From contig NW_009799099.1 of assembly GCF_000213175.1 (NCBI RefSeq), positions 5,755,582-5,819,581 on the forward strand: DNA of 64,000 nt, given 5' to 3'. Below, piece by piece: positions 34,626-46,242 of this stretch. The DNA is from Neurospora tetrasperma FGSC 2508 (taxonomy: Eukaryota; Ascomycota; Sordariomycetes; Sordariales; Sordariaceae). Each line of letters starts with the position of its first letter. Positions within the stretch are counted from its first letter, which is position 1. Made by a program: the position numbers and the translations under genes. The notes beneath the pieces were generated by a model, which was not told the DNA's origin, did not search any database, and was given only the letters and a program-made list of their open reading frames with translations.

Positions 34626-35572
34626 AGAGTCCATTTATGTTGTGACTGAAGCAAGAATGGGTGTTGAATATCCATAGAGGTACCTAGTCATCGGGGCTGC
34701 TAGTTGCCGTTGACTACCTAGTGAAAAGACCATAAACCATTTGTTAGGAGAGATTTTGTAACACTGACGAGTGTAGACAATGTAAGGAAAGGAGTTTAGA
34801 AAGAGGTCAAGGAAAAGGCATGATGGAAAATAGATGATGAATCACGTATCATGGAAAAGAGATCAAGGAAAAGACATCACAGGACAAGGGTTTAAAAAAG
34901 GGGTTCAAAAGAGTAGGTAGTGCTCAGGATGGAAGTACCAGGCTGTGAAGGAGATACCCTCAAATACCTACCTAGATTTCTACCATCAATCGAATCAGGA
35001 TATCGACAGCTATATGCATAGAAAAGGTCTTTTGAAAACCTAGATAAGGCTCTTGGAAAGCCATTCAGATTGTTTCCAGATTTTTCTCTCGAGCTGCGAC
35101 ATGTTTTCTTGTCGAGTGTGTGTCCTGCTCGAGTGCTGTACTTGTATTGAACTGGAACTCTGTCGAAGCGTGGTGGTGACTTGTACCTAGGTACATGTAA
35201 ACATCGACATGGGACTGAGAGTCATCGAGCGCCTGAGCCGAAGGTAGGTAAGTACTTGACCCCTAACTCTTATTTTTATTATTTCATCATCCCATCCATT
35301 GCCGGTCTCCATCCCTTTGTTTCTCTTAGGTAGGTACTTCTGGAACACCATAGCGGGCCTTCTCCCTCCCCCCGCTGAAGCTCTCCATCTCAGCCCCCAT
35401 CTTTCGAAAATACCATAGCCCGGACTTCTATACTCTCCCTGGGTGTCGGCGGCTTGCTACAGCTTCCCACCTCAAGTTCGCCGCTGCTAGGTTGTGCTTG
35501 TCGAAACGAAGTATGCGGGCAGCCTTTGTTTCACCATCAATGATGAGAGGTATCTGTTAGCTACCTACCTAC
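34626..35572. other. Spacer
   Basis: This is AT-richer non-coding sequence with GAAAAG-type repeats near 34800-34910 and GTAGGTA words near 35240 and 35330. No gene is seen. Confidence 0.5.
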
Positions 35573-35577
35573 CTACC
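35561..35577. repeat. (CTAC)n tract at the 3' end of the asaB-like gene
   Basis: About four CTAC units abut the stop codon of the asaB-like gene. It is another member of the dispersed CCTACCTA word family. Confidence 0.8.
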
Positions 35578-36859
35578 CGACATTGACTTCTCGCGCATCT
35601 CCAGTCCCGCCCAAAATACGGATTTTAGAATCGAAAGAGACGGGACTCAACTTACACCTCGCTTTCACCACCACCTCGTCAGCAGAATCGAACGTCTTGA
35701 AAAGCAGTACTTCGTCCTTGGTCTGCCTATGGAGATAATACCACTTCATTGCCTCATCGTACAGTGGGTAAAGCCCTTCGCCTTGGTAGTTCTTTCGTAC
35801 GTGGTCGACGGCGATCAAGTTGTGTGGCTGGAGGGTACTGCCGTCGCAAACGGCAAGTGGATAGTCGGTTATGGGGTGTCGAAGGGGCCGCCATGCGCTT
35901 TTTCATGTGCAGGGGGTTAGAGACAGAGAGAGATTGTGAACTTTGGTTTGAGGTTGGAAAGAAAAAAAAAAAAAAAATAAAATAAAAAAAGAGGGAGAGA
36001 GACGTTGGTCGGGTAGAGGAACCTAAGATGTAGACCGGAGAGGTAGGTAGGTAAGGTAGGTACGTACTTGATGATTCGGAAGCGTCGTTGGAGGAGCTCT
36101 TGGGCCCGAGCCCCCATGTGGTGGTTTACTCGTTTGGTGGCGGCTAGGGGGCTTTGATCTAAGATGATGAGGTAAGATTAAAGTGAGTCAGTGTGTTAAT
36201 TGGTGCCTGGGTTGACTGAAAAGAAAGAAAGAAAAAAAAAAGAAAAGACAAGAGAGATAGATACTAACCAATGTGGACAGCGTGCACGGGCTTCAGTATG
36301 AGCATTGGATCGTCGAGATCGATGACACTTCCTGCTTTTGCGGTGGTCCGCGTGTAGTCACTCGTTCGGAGCTAGGGATTACGGAGGAGTGATGGTTAAC
36401 GGTCTCTTCGAGATTAAATCCGACGACTGCACATGGTGTCGAAGGATCACTTGACATGGAATGCTCAACACTCGCACTCACTCTCCAGTCAAATACCACC
36501 ACCTCTGCCCCCGGATCAATACTCTGCAGTAATTCCACGATCTTTGGAAGGTAATCACACTCGATCCCTTTCTGGTCAGTTGGTATGGCTCCAATCTCCT
36601 GCCTCACTACCTGGAATGCGTGGTCGTCTAGGTTGAAAAGCTCTTCACTGCCTCTGATATCGTGGATGGTCTGTTCTGGGGAAGTGGCGAGAGTGAAGTT
36701 CTTTCTGGGACAGCCCTCAGGGGCTTGGGAAATGAACTCGTAGGGCTTCTCGGTGAGGAACTTGGCTTCCCATTGGATGTAATTAAGCCTCGCTTTTTGA
36801 TCTGCCCGGTCTGGCGTGGCGTCCCTTGGCCGTGGCGTATCTTGTCCGTTTCTATCCAT
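35573..36859 (-). CDS. asaB/CmcJ-like hydroxylase-desaturase family protein
   Basis: This belongs to the fungal CmcJ/asaB family (related to 7-alpha-cephem-methoxylase P8 chain and GA4-desaturase entries), generally linked to secondary metabolism. Four exons are 36859..36482, 36371..36269, 36158..36068 and 35897..35573, giving 298 residues. The introns are 110, 110 and 170 nt; donors are GTGAGT, GTTAGT and GTACGT. Across the joins the family order is clear: LNYIQWEAKFLTEKPYEF, then VVVFDWR, then SVIDLDDPMLILKPVHAVHIDQSP. HHMGARAQELLQRRFRIIN, AWRPLRHPITDYPLAVCD and AVDHVRKNYQGEGLYPLY follow. The last blocks are MKWYYLHRQTKDEVLLFKTF and DSAD. The His-x-Asp in HIDQSP resembles a 2-oxoglutarate/Fe enzyme site. 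A GTAAGT in the last exon could be a further donor. I kept it as coding because the unspliced frame ends in the family-like AREVNVG. There is no biosynthetic cluster around it. Confidence 0.87.
36041..36065. repeat. (GGTA)n tract inside an intron
   Basis: This GGTAGGTAGG-type run lies at the start of the third intron of the asaB-like gene. It shows that the dispersed tract also inhabits introns. It directly precedes the donor GTACGT. Confidence 0.75.
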
Positions 36860-37515
36860 TGGCGTTGTTCGGAGATGATGTCTTTGTGATGATTCGAGAT
36901 TGAGATGAGACTCTTGTGTTTTGGTGAGATGCTAGGACTGGTCTTTCCTTGCAGAAGGAAATCGGTGTTCAGTGGTGGCTCGGTTCAATGCCTGGCGTCT
37001 GAGTGGAAAGGGGAACGAAGAGCCAGTCTTTGTGCACAGCACGCGTGAATTAGAATTGGACATGAACGGTTTTGAGATGATCAATCATCGTGACAATCAC
37101 AGAGCGTGAAGGTGATGAGCACAAGTGCAAATATTATACGTTAAAAAGCCTCGTCGTTTCTTGTTTGCATTCCCTGTCCCGTGCCGCCCAGTCGCTCATA
37201 GTCGCCTTGTGTGTCTTCCCTTCGAAGGTGTACGCACTCCTAGAATCGTTTGGTGATAGGTAAATCCTTGTTGGTGTATGGTATCGTGTCAAATTGTCCC
37301 CTTTGATGCAGCCGAATGATTGCGTGAGAGAACCCCACGAATCAGGCTGTACCGAACGCATTGCTTGAGGTTGCGTGGTCCCAGTAGATTTGCCTGCTAT
37401 CCTGACTCGCCGGTTGATCCAGCCTCGAGATGCCTGAGCAGACCTGATTTCTGCAGGTAGACCAAACCGCATCTCACGGGTGCTGTCTCCACAGCAAGGT
37501 CTCGTCGTCAAACCC
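36860..37515. other. Spacer
   Basis: This holds the asaB-like promoter side and the 3' flank of the 83-residue gene. Another minus-strand frame overlaps the small gene but has no coding character. Confidence 0.45.
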
Positions 37516-37767
37516 TCAGGCCGCGATGAACCCAACGCCGCAGGCGCACTCCGCTGAGTGTTTCCCACACTCTTTGCATACGTCGTCCTGCGAACCAGAG
37601 CCGCTTTTGGTGCCTGATTGAACGACAAGAAGGTCTCGTTTAGCGTCGTCCTTGTCGGATGAGCTTGCATCCTTGCTGAAGTCCTTCCACGGCTGTGATC
37701 TGCCACCGGTAGACTCGGCGAAGTGATCGCTGTTTTTGGGGTCTTCTCCTGATGAAGTTCCAGACAT
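37516..37767 (-). CDS. Small conserved-looking protein with C-terminal Cys motif
   Basis: The single exon encodes 83 residues, with ATG at 37767 in the context GCAATGTCTGG. The sequence is hydrophilic, starting MSGTSSGEDPKNSDHF, followed by AESTGGRSQPWKDFSKDAS and DKDDAKRDLLVVQSG. It ends with the Cys cluster CKECGKHSAECACG. The four Cys/His positions could bind a metal or be redox-active. I believe similar small hypothetical proteins occur in other ascomycetes, but I cannot name a family. There is no signal peptide or membrane segment. A longer overlapping frame in another register lacks this order and is a shadow. Confidence 0.6.
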   Translation of the reverse strand: MSGTSSGEDPKNSDHFAESTGGRSQPWKDFSKDASSSDKDDAKRDLLVVQSGTKSGSGSQDDVCKECGKHSAECACGVGFIAA

Positions 37768-38651
37768 TGCGTTCCGATGTGACTGATCTTAAACAATTGG
37801 CGTGTGATGTTGAGCTCAGAAGTCCTGGTCTGAGTTAGTACCGTGGCTGCAGTCTGAGACTAGAGGTTTTGATCCAATGCTCCAGGCGTCTCGTAATGTC
37901 CGATAGTGTTGATAAAATGGATGTAGGTAGAAGTAAGTACTGACTGGAGATATGTCAATTTCGATGTGCCTTGACAACCGGGGGATGTTTGGAGATCTCA
38001 CAACTATGCCTGTCCGAGGACTTACATTAACCCTTTATTTCCTGTAAGACCTGATGAAATGTCGTCTCTGAATGCTGCTGTGGGAATCTCGCTGCCTACC
38101 TATCCATCATATCGCGGCCTAAAAGTGTACAAGGTGACTGACGGCTGCCGTAAAGATAAAAAGAAGGGTATCACTGCATATCTGCCTTACTTGCCCCTGT
38201 ATACACGGCACGGCCACCGCCACTGTTGAATGTTGCATGGACACATCAACGCGGCTCAGTGCTTGGAGCCTTTCCCCGCTGATGGGCAAAGCATGCAGAG
38301 GGGTGGTAGCGCTGAAAGTGAGTGGCTTGAGAATCGGAAGAGGTATTGGAAGAAATCACCGAATTTGTGCGCACTGATACGGCACATGATTCCACCTTGA
38401 TCCGAAAGTTGCAATAACCTCCCGCGTCTCTACACCACCTTTTTGATTACCAATAGTAAAGCATGGGTTTGAAGCAAATCGCCTCACTGGTTACTAGATA
38501 GATGACGTCTGTCTAATAACAGGTTTTGAACATCAAGTTACGCGTGGAAAGCCCTGCGAAAAGACGCAGAAAGTCTGGCATGGCGGAAACGACTGAAATT
38601 CCATTGCCTGTATTACGTGCGCATGTATACACCTCCCTGCCGACCAGCATG
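37768..38651. other. Spacer
   Basis: This is non-coding sequence between two minus-strand genes. I see no gene or RNA signal. Confidence 0.5.
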
Positions 38652-40475
38652 TCACCGTCCTGGACGAGAGAAGTGTGCCTTTTCGGGTAAATATCGTGAG
38701 GACTTCCGCGAACCTCTTGAGACCAAGCGCCAGCTCCTCATAACCCTGCGAAGTGTCTCTTGGAGAAACGGTATGACTCCATTTGAGTGCTTTGGAGGGT
38801 TTCGTGGGAGATACAACTTGTCCTCACGTCGGGTAAGAACCATTCCATTCCCTGCCCAGTTGAGCGTAACAGCCTCATGGGACCGCTTTGGGCTGAAGTT
38901 GAACTGGATCTTGAAATACTCGGGGTCCCATACTGTGAATCGTGCTCGCCGTGCTTGCTGGTTGTAGTCTAGTGCCCACTCAAAGATGTCATCCCTGAGG
39001 TGACGGAGCTCATAGAGTTGTGAGTCCCACCCTTGGAACCTGAGCTCCAAACAGTTGTCCTTTTCCCCCCAATTCTTCGGACAACGGATGTCAATGAAAA
39101 AATTCCCTGGCCAGCTACCCTTCGAGTTGTAAAATCTCCCGGTGTATACGTCCAGTTCTCGCGGACAAGAGTAGTTTGTGTTGTGCTCGCTGTCAATGCC
39201 CGTTCTCATTGTTCTCACAAGCCTGAGTTTCTGGTCTCGACTTTTCTGCGCCAATCCAACGTACTTCTTTGCCAGATCAAGGTACGTTTTCCCTCCATCT
39301 TCAAATTGGAATAGCGCGGTGATGTATATCTGAGCGATCCAGTCTGCAACATCGTTGAGTGGCATCGAATTCGTCAGAACCACCACAGCGGAATTGGATT
39401 CGGGGAACATGAAGATTGCTGAATAGTACCCAAGCCCGGCGCCTTGATGATAATATGTCATCATTGGTTGTGATTTTGATCCGAGTACTGGAAGCTGGTC
39501 CCTGTTGAACAGTTCTGCGTTGTCTCCCTGGAGGCCCACAACATTTGGAAGAGCCGTCCGAACCCATCCGAACCCATAGAAGCGATGATCTCTGGATGGA
39601 TTGTCCAGAGGCACTTGGTTGCTCAAGATGGTTGCCACATCCTCAAGAGGACCGGAGTATGACCTCTTTTCAGCAGCAAGAATCGCCTTCGCCCATGCAA
39701 GAAGGTCGTTGACGCTTGAGTAGATGCCCCCAGCAGTTTCGAATATGCTTTTCTTGAAAGGTGGTCGTATCTTGTTTGGCAGTCGATAAATGTTGCCGTT
39801 GTCCAGTGCTGCATGAGCAGACGCAAAGTCGCCGTTTGGGTCTGGAGTTGTTGTGGTGTTGTGAAGTGATAACGGGACGAGTACATAGTCTCGCAGGCAA
39901 TCTTCAAAGGACTTCCCCGAGTATTTTTCCAGAACCTTGCCGGCAAGACTGTAACCCCAGTTGTTGTAGATCCAATCATTTCGAAATTGTCCGACCTTGC
40001 TGAGGGTCGCCACCGCTGGCAAAACTTCATCCTTTGGAAGGAGGAACTCTTGGTTTCCTTGATAGGCGATAGACATATCTCCGTCGAGCCCAGTTCGGTG
40101 AGAGATGAAGTCGGAAAGAGTAACCAAGTGCTGTAATCTGCCATCGGTGTTGAAACCATCAATCAGGTCCTTCATCGGTGTACTCCATTCAAACTTGGCC
40201 TTCTTTCCCTCCAAACGGACCTTTGCAAGACACGCAATCACGAAGCTTTTTGTCATGGATCCTATGCCGTAGACTGTATCGGGACCAGGTTGGCGTGGCT
40301 TAAGATTGAGCTGGTTGCCGGCAACTGTTCCATGACCCTTGGTGAAGATGATCTTATTGTCGTGGAGTACACCCACGGATGCTGAAGGAGCACCCGAAAT
40401 CTTACACACATCGTCGACGATGGAGATAACGGATTGAAGGCGATTGCGTATGACCTCCTCTTGTGCGCAAAACAT
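38652..40475 (-). CDS. Class C beta-lactamase/penicillin-binding-protein-like serine hydrolase
   Basis: The single exon encodes 607 residues. The N-terminal about 400 residues form a beta-lactamase-related (Pfam Beta-lactamase) serine hydrolase domain. The nucleophile motif is Ser73-Met-Thr-Lys76 in GIGSMTKSF. The second motif is Tyr170-Asn-Asn172 in WIYNNWGYSLAG. The third is His343-Gln-Gly345 in YYHQGAGLGY. So the catalytic set is complete. A further 200-residue C-terminal part (CPRELDVYTGRFYNSKGSWP...FFIDIRCPKNWGEKD) looks like the beta-barrel tail of esterase/peptidase members of this family. There is no signal peptide, so the protein is probably cytosolic. Fungal relatives act as esterases, lovastatin-type acyltransferases or D-peptidases; the substrate here is unknown. 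It is divergent from the NLR gene across 2 kb. Confidence 0.92.
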   Translation of the reverse strand: MFCAQEEVIRNRLQSVISIVDDVCKISGAPSASVGVLHDNKIIFTKGHGTVAGNQLNLKPRQPGPDTVYGIGSMTKSFVIACLAKVRLEGKKAKFEWSTPMKDLIDGFNTDGRLQHLVTLSDFISHRTGLDGDMSIAYQGNQEFLLPKDEVLPAVATLSKVGQFRNDWIYNNWGYSLAGKVLEKYSGKSFEDCLRDYVLVPLSLHNTTTTPDPNGDFASAHAALDNGNIYRLPNKIRPPFKKSIFETAGGIYSSVNDLLAWAKAILAAEKRSYSGPLEDVATILSNQVPLDNPSRDHRFYGFGWVRTALPNVVGLQGDNAELFNRDQLPVLGSKSQPMMTYYHQGAGLGYYSAIFMFPESNSAVVVLTNSMPLNDVADWIAQIYITALFQFEDGGKTYLDLAKKYVGLAQKSRDQKLRLVRTMRTGIDSEHNTNYSCPRELDVYTGRFYNSKGSWPGNFFIDIRCPKNWGEKDNCLELRFQGWDSQLYELRHLRDDIFEWALDYNQQARRARFTVWDPEYFKIQFNFSPKRSHEAVTLNWAGNGMVLTRREDKLYLPRNPPKHSNGVIPFLQETLRRVMRSWRLVSRGSRKSSRYLPEKAHFSRPGR

Positions 40476-42451
40476 GATGATGAAACGAAAAAAAGAAAAA
40501 GATCAATGGGAGCGAGGAGGGAGGGGAAACACTACCGAGAACTGGAGAACGCCTTCATGTGAGATGTGAGTCGAGCGCAATGGCACCATGATATGCGCCG
40601 CTCTAACCCAGTGCCCTTGTGCACCGTTCTTGGCCTTGTGTGATTGAGTAGACCCAGTGGAATGAGACTGTTCCAGGCCGGGAGCTCACCATCAAAGATT
40701 GTATTCCTCTTTTGCGTTCCTATCCTTGCTTTCGTGCGAGGTGGCTTGTATTATTGGAGGTCAATAAGCAAGGTGTTTGTTTGGCTGAATGCCCGTCGGC
40801 TCATCTTATGGATGTGCCTGCCCAACAAGTTGAGACACCTTCAAAGCACCTGGCATACCTGCATTGCACTTGGGTGGGGGACACTGACACTCGAATGCCT
40901 GCGTGAAATGGGATAAGTCTTCCTGCCATCTTTGGGTAGGTATGATATGAGCGACCGGTCGCACCTACCACATCGAATTACAACGCGAGCTGACATTTTC
41001 GGAACAGCCTGTGTATCAAATGTTTTATGCCTGCATGGGTCTTGATGGCTAGAGGTAAGGAGCGTGCTTACTTCGAGAGTGGTTGAAATGTTCACCGGTT
41101 TCCATGATTGTGTGGATAGTCTGTAGTGTGGGAGTGACTGGCTCACACAAAGGTAATCAGCCGGTCAGCAAAAGGTAGGTAGGTAGGTACCTATGTACGC
41201 CCCCACCTTCCGTCGAGATACATATAGCCAGAGTAACCAGGTGTCCAATCAGTCCATTATGAATTCGTGATGCGGGGTTTCTCAAAGCTGATTGAGACGA
41301 ACCTGTAAGGTTGTGTTCGGGGCCGCTGTATAGCTGCAGAGAAAACCCAGTCCTTGTGTTTGTTGGAATTTTGGTTGACTGAAGGGTAGAGGACCGTAGA
41401 AATGGTCAACGGAAAATGTAGCACATCGCGGTACGAGTTCTGGCCTTCTGATTGGTCAGATGGAGGATTTGGGGTAAGTGCAGGTGGTTGCGGTTGAGTG
41501 CAGCGACACTTGCAGATTTCACTTTAATTGAGGAGAAGGAGAAAACCAAGGGGGCAGGGTAGGGTGGGAAACATAAAAAGCGGCTGTATAACTGTGCCTC
41601 TACAGCCACAAACTTGGTCCTGTTGCTTCCCCTACCACCATATCACCTACCCGGACACCCCCAAGTGTAAGAAGACAACGAGGATTAGTTCTTTCGAACT
41701 ACCCTTCGGCATCAGAGCTAATGGAATGTTGGACAATACAAGGGCATGGAAGAGGTAGCCTTCTTCCAATTTTTTTTACCTTCATCATATTCACTGCAGC
41801 CTGCTTTGATATCCATACCTTTTTATCCTCCTTCACATATCTTTTCAAGCTACTTGCGGTCATTATTTTCGGTGTGTGGGAGAGGTATGTAGGTAGGTAT
41901 GTCATCAACTCGATGTCGCTCAACACCGTTTCCTGCTCTTGATGCCCAGATAACCCACAACGTATCCCCTACCCATAACACTCAGGGAGGGTCAGAACAG
42001 GCCAGGTGTGGCGTACAGCAAGCACTTCAGGCTTCTTATTGCTTACCCATCGGAACCACGATTGGCAACAACGGTCACACGTTGACATGTACTACCCCAA
42101 AGCTCTGCCGTCAACTGGAGGACGCACGCCTTACTTCGGTCAACGATGCGAATTTCAACGGGTGAGGGCTGAACATACCTCTAGAAATACCGTCGAAAAG
42201 TCGAATGAGGCTCTGTAGCCGAATGAGCCTTTCTCTGAGCATTATAAAGTGCTAGCCAAGCGATGTTTACAGTCAGTGTAAGATCCTGGGCCACTTCCAC
42301 TATCGGTTGTACAATTTCACCATACCTCTAAACGGCAAATATCGCGTCCCGATTGTGGTACGCAAACACGGCTCTCGCATTGGCCAACACTCGTCCTACT
42401 TGACCGTACGCATCACTGAAAGTGGAACTCTGCAGTTACGAACGTACCAGC
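40476..42451. other. Divergent intergenic region, hydrolase and NLR
   Basis: About 2 kb lies between the serine hydrolase (-) and the NLR gene (+). It includes a GGTAGGTAGGTAGGTACC tract at 41174. Open frames of 60-100 codons occur on both strands without motifs. I see no gene. Confidence 0.45.
41174..41193. repeat. (GGTA)n / GGTACC tract
   Basis: This is a member of the dispersed GGTAGGTACC word family, in the hydrolase-NLR spacer. Confidence 0.8.
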
Positions 42452-45400
42452 ATGTCTCAGCTAGAGGCACTCTTCCCAACGGATGTAGCACTTGTACCTC
42501 AACACACACGGGCTCAAGATGCCAAAGACAAGGTGGACAAACTCAAAGCAATGCTGCACCAGCATGATATTGAAGCCCCCAAGGACGTTCTGGATGTCTT
42601 CATGTCAAAACATGCATGGCGAAAGCCGAGATGGTTGGACAAGCTTCAAACTGTTACCAGCAACATCCAGATATTCTACAACGCCATTGGTTCCATCTGT
42701 CAAGCACATGGAATTGCTTCAGTGGTGAGTACACCGTGCTCAACGTCATGACCTTTGGCAAGAAGCAAGAATGATTGAGTGAAGAGGGACTAGAACTGAT
42801 GACATCTTGTTCTTAACGCAGGTTTGGGGTGTTTTGAGATTTATATTGGATGTAAGTCAACTCATGCTATGCTTATTCTACGGCTGTCTGCCAGAACTGC
42901 AGGGCGAAACTGACAAGCAATTTACTCCTAGGCCTTTGGCAGATATTTCGGTCTTTTGGATAGAGTTGTCGACATCTATGATGAAATGACTCGAGCTATG
43001 CCAGTGCTGAAAGACTACGCGAAGCTTTATGCCGCTTGGCCAACCGTGTCGGATTCTCTCTTGGATATCTACTGCTCTTACCTTGATTTCTCTCTAAATG
43101 CGGTCGAGATATTTAACCGCAATCCACTCAGTAAGACTTTATGCCTCTATTGTTCAATCTGCAAAGATTCACTGACAGTAGGGACACTGTTCCAACACAG
43201 AGGTGATCTTTAAAATGACAGTCCGCTTCTCCCCTATCGAACTGACCCTCAGAGACGCAGCGAAACAGATTTCCAGTGCAACTCAATCTTTCAGAGATCG
43301 AATAGGCTTTGTAAGGGACGCTATTGGTGTTGAAACCTGGAAGATAGTCGACACCAGAGAGGTAACATCGATTCAGGGACCATCAAGTCAAGAAAGCCCT
43401 AAACTTTCCAGAATTTTCTCAGTCCCAAAGGCCAGAAATGGAAAGTTCTGTGGGAGGAAAGAGGTGCTTGCACAGCTCGATCGCGACCTCCTCCCAGCCC
43501 AAAGCTCACCACAAAAGTCTTGCACCTTACACGGGGCACCCGGTATGGGTAAAACCCAGATAGCACTCGAGTTCGCTTATCGATGTTGCGAAACCTTCCC
43601 AGACCTCCACATTTTCTGGGTCCCCGCCGAAGATGAAACCGCTCTTTCCCAGGCTTTTGGCAAAATAGCACGGCTTGTTGGGGTGGGAAGGGATGTTTCG
43701 GACCAGGCCAGACTTGTTGAGAATGCAATTGCCTGGCTGTGTGAAAGTGAGTCCTCGGTGTCATTCCATGGAAGCTTCGAATACGACACAGGTACTCACT
43801 CCCAGTGATTTCGGGTGACAGACACGTCATGGTTGATGATCTTCGACAACGTCAACAACCCCGGCATCTTCAAGAAATACCAGCCATGTTGCAATCATGG
43901 CTCGATTCTTGTCACTAGCCAGTATCAAAGGACAATACACGCCACGACAAAAGAGATACCACTGAGGCACTTGACACCTCAAGAAGGTTCAGATTTCCTC
44001 CTTGACCACATTCCCGAGCAGCAAAAGCTGCATATGGGAGACCCAGGCTCGCTGGCCCAAGTGTTTACAAGCATGTCAGAAGAAGTCAACGGGTCCCCAC
44101 TGGTCCTCGTTGGAATTGCCGGGTCCATCATTTCTTCGGCAGTTTCGGCGGAAGGAGCTCTCATAGAGTTGCAGCAGTCAGGGAGTTTGGGCAAGAGAAA
44201 CCCAATTACGAATGGTCATTCCGCCTGGGCATACGACCGACCTATTGACTCTGCATGGGATATGGCATTGAGAGCAGTACCTGACAAAGGATTGACAATA
44301 CTGAGAATCATGAGCATGCTTGCGGCGGATAACATTCCCGTTGACATTCTCAACCGCGATCTTCAAGGCAAGTTGAGTTTCTTGGGATATCAAGACTCTG
44401 CACGGTATGTATCTGGTATCTACCTTCCGCACCAAGCAGCTCACTGCTTCCCTCTTACAGTCTTGCAAAAGGCAGTTGAGGCGTGTACACCCTGACTAAC
44501 GCACTTTCCCCAATACAAGCTTCCGCCATGAAATCCAGGCTGCTCTTGTGGAACGGTACCTGGTTGAGGACAGCAATCCGGCGTTGTCTTGGTCCTTCTA
44601 CAGCATTCATCGGCAACTACAATCGAAGATTTTGCGGGATCTGCAAACCGTGCCCCATCAAAATCAGCTCACATTCGATCGTGCCGTGGCACTCATTGCA
44701 CGAGACTTCCCGGCTTTCCCAAAGTTCATGACGCCAAACTTCTCACAGTGGCCATCAGGCGAGAAACTGATTGCCCATGTTCTCAAGCTCAATTCGGTTT
44801 ATCGTGCTAACGAAAGGAGCCAAGACCAGGATGAAACCCCAACGGAGGTTCCTCTTGTCCCCAGCATGGCCTTTTCTGAGCTTCTTACCGGTGCTGGGTA
44901 CTACTTGTACGAAGTAGGACTCGCGGATTCGTGTGTAGCGGTCTTGGAGACAGCCGAGAAGATTTCCCATGAGTTTCGCACTTCTTCTACGGCCGAAGCC
45001 ACTATGCAAGGAGGCCAACCGTCACCATATGCCAATTCCCTGAAGCTCGAAACAACTGCCATTGCAATATCCTGGGGCATCATTGAGCAGACACAGGGGC
45101 TGACGGGTGCGCGCAAAGCCATGGCAAAGGCAAAGGAAGTGGTCGCTTTGCGCGAGAATCATGCAAGTCTACCTGGCCTTTCCTCTGGCGATCTGTTCGA
45201 GAGTCAAGTCCTGCTATCCAACGCCTACAACGACATTGGAATTGAAAAGATTCATATGCACCAATACGCGAGCGCTATGGATTACCTCCATAAATCGCTC
45301 GATCTCAAGGGGCAGTTGGAAACACAAGGCCTCACAATACCGGCGTTCGAATTTGCCGAATCCATCAACAATATGGGATTCGCAGCGCTTGGCCAGAATC

Positions 45401-46242
45401 TTACAGAAGAGGCTCTGAAATACAGCGAAACGGCTGTGGATCTCATCTACAAGGATGGCAGTCATGACAGCGACGTAACCCGCTTCACCTTCAGCCATGG
45501 AGTTACACTTTTCCTTAATGGCGAACCGCAAAGGGCACTGGATGTGATGAAACAAGTTTACCAAAATCGTAAGGACATCTTTGGTGAATCGGGGCGTCAA
45601 ACAAGAGACGCTAGTTACGCCGTCAGCTTCATTTACTACGCGCAAGGCCACTTTGAAGACGCCAGGTACGTTTCCTGCCACTTCTTTATTCTCTCTCTCA
45701 CCGCTTGATGGCTCATGATTGCATCTCATGCAAGTGCTCAAGAACTATCCTCACCTATCACTGCAGCTCCCTAGAGGTACCGAAGAGATGTATTGACCCC
45801 TGACTAACCCGACTTGCCCCCAAGCAAAACCATCCAAGGATGCTTCATCAAACAGGCCAAGAGCATTTGGCCAGCAGAATGCCTTACCCGTGCCAAGTAC
45901 CTGGAGTCGCGGATTCTACAAGCGCTCGGAGACATGACCGAAGGTAAAAAGAAGCATGACGAGGCACTCCATGAACTAGACGGGTATCTGTCTCAGATTT
46001 TCCCCAAGGCCCATGCGCAGAAGGCCGAGCGAGACACAGTTACGTGCAGCAGTCATGCATATCTCATGGCTGCTGATGAGGCACTGCGGTTTGATTATGT
46101 CGTTCCGTTCTATGCGGGAAGATTTGCTACGGGTAAGAGTGCTGGACGTGGAAATGGGAGGGGGTGTTATCCGCCGCTGGAGGACCTGGAATGTCTGCTG
46201 GATGTACTTGGAACTCATTTCTTGGTTTCCACCTTTTCTTGA
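42452..46242 (+). CDS. NLR-type STAND protein: DUF7708-like N-terminus, NB-ARC/NACHT, TPR
   Basis: This is a fungal NOD-like receptor, a family that includes heterokaryon-incompatibility and presumed innate-immunity sensors. Seven exons are 42452..42724, 42822..42851, 42932..43130, 43201..43746, 43822..44404, 44520..45665 and 45825..46242, giving about 1064 residues. The N-terminal about 200 residues are helical and resemble DUF7708 (VTSNIQIFYNAIGSICQAHG, AFGRYFGLLDRVVDIYDEM). FCGRKEVLAQLD then leads into the P-loop GAPGMGKT (about 279-286). Walker B is WLMIFDNV (about 353-360). GSILVTSQYQRT is the sensor-like motif, and LVLVGIAGSIISS lies in the helical lid. From about residue 545, repeated helices (YASAMDYLHKSLDLKG, FAESINNMGFAALGQ, EPQRALDVMKQVYQNRKDIF) are TPRs. 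All joins keep frame. A GTAAGA near 46130 could add one more intron. No frameshift is seen. Confidence 0.9.

Noticed and set aside
35573-35700. An extra intron in the last exon of the asaB-like gene (GTAAGT donor)
   Set aside because: The unspliced frame is open and ends in the family-like AREVNVG, and there is no good branch point before the possible acceptor.
37134-37796. A 220-codon minus-strand frame overlapping the 83-residue gene
   Set aside because: It is in another register, with no start context and no recognisable blocks. The small frame has a good ATG and a Cys motif.
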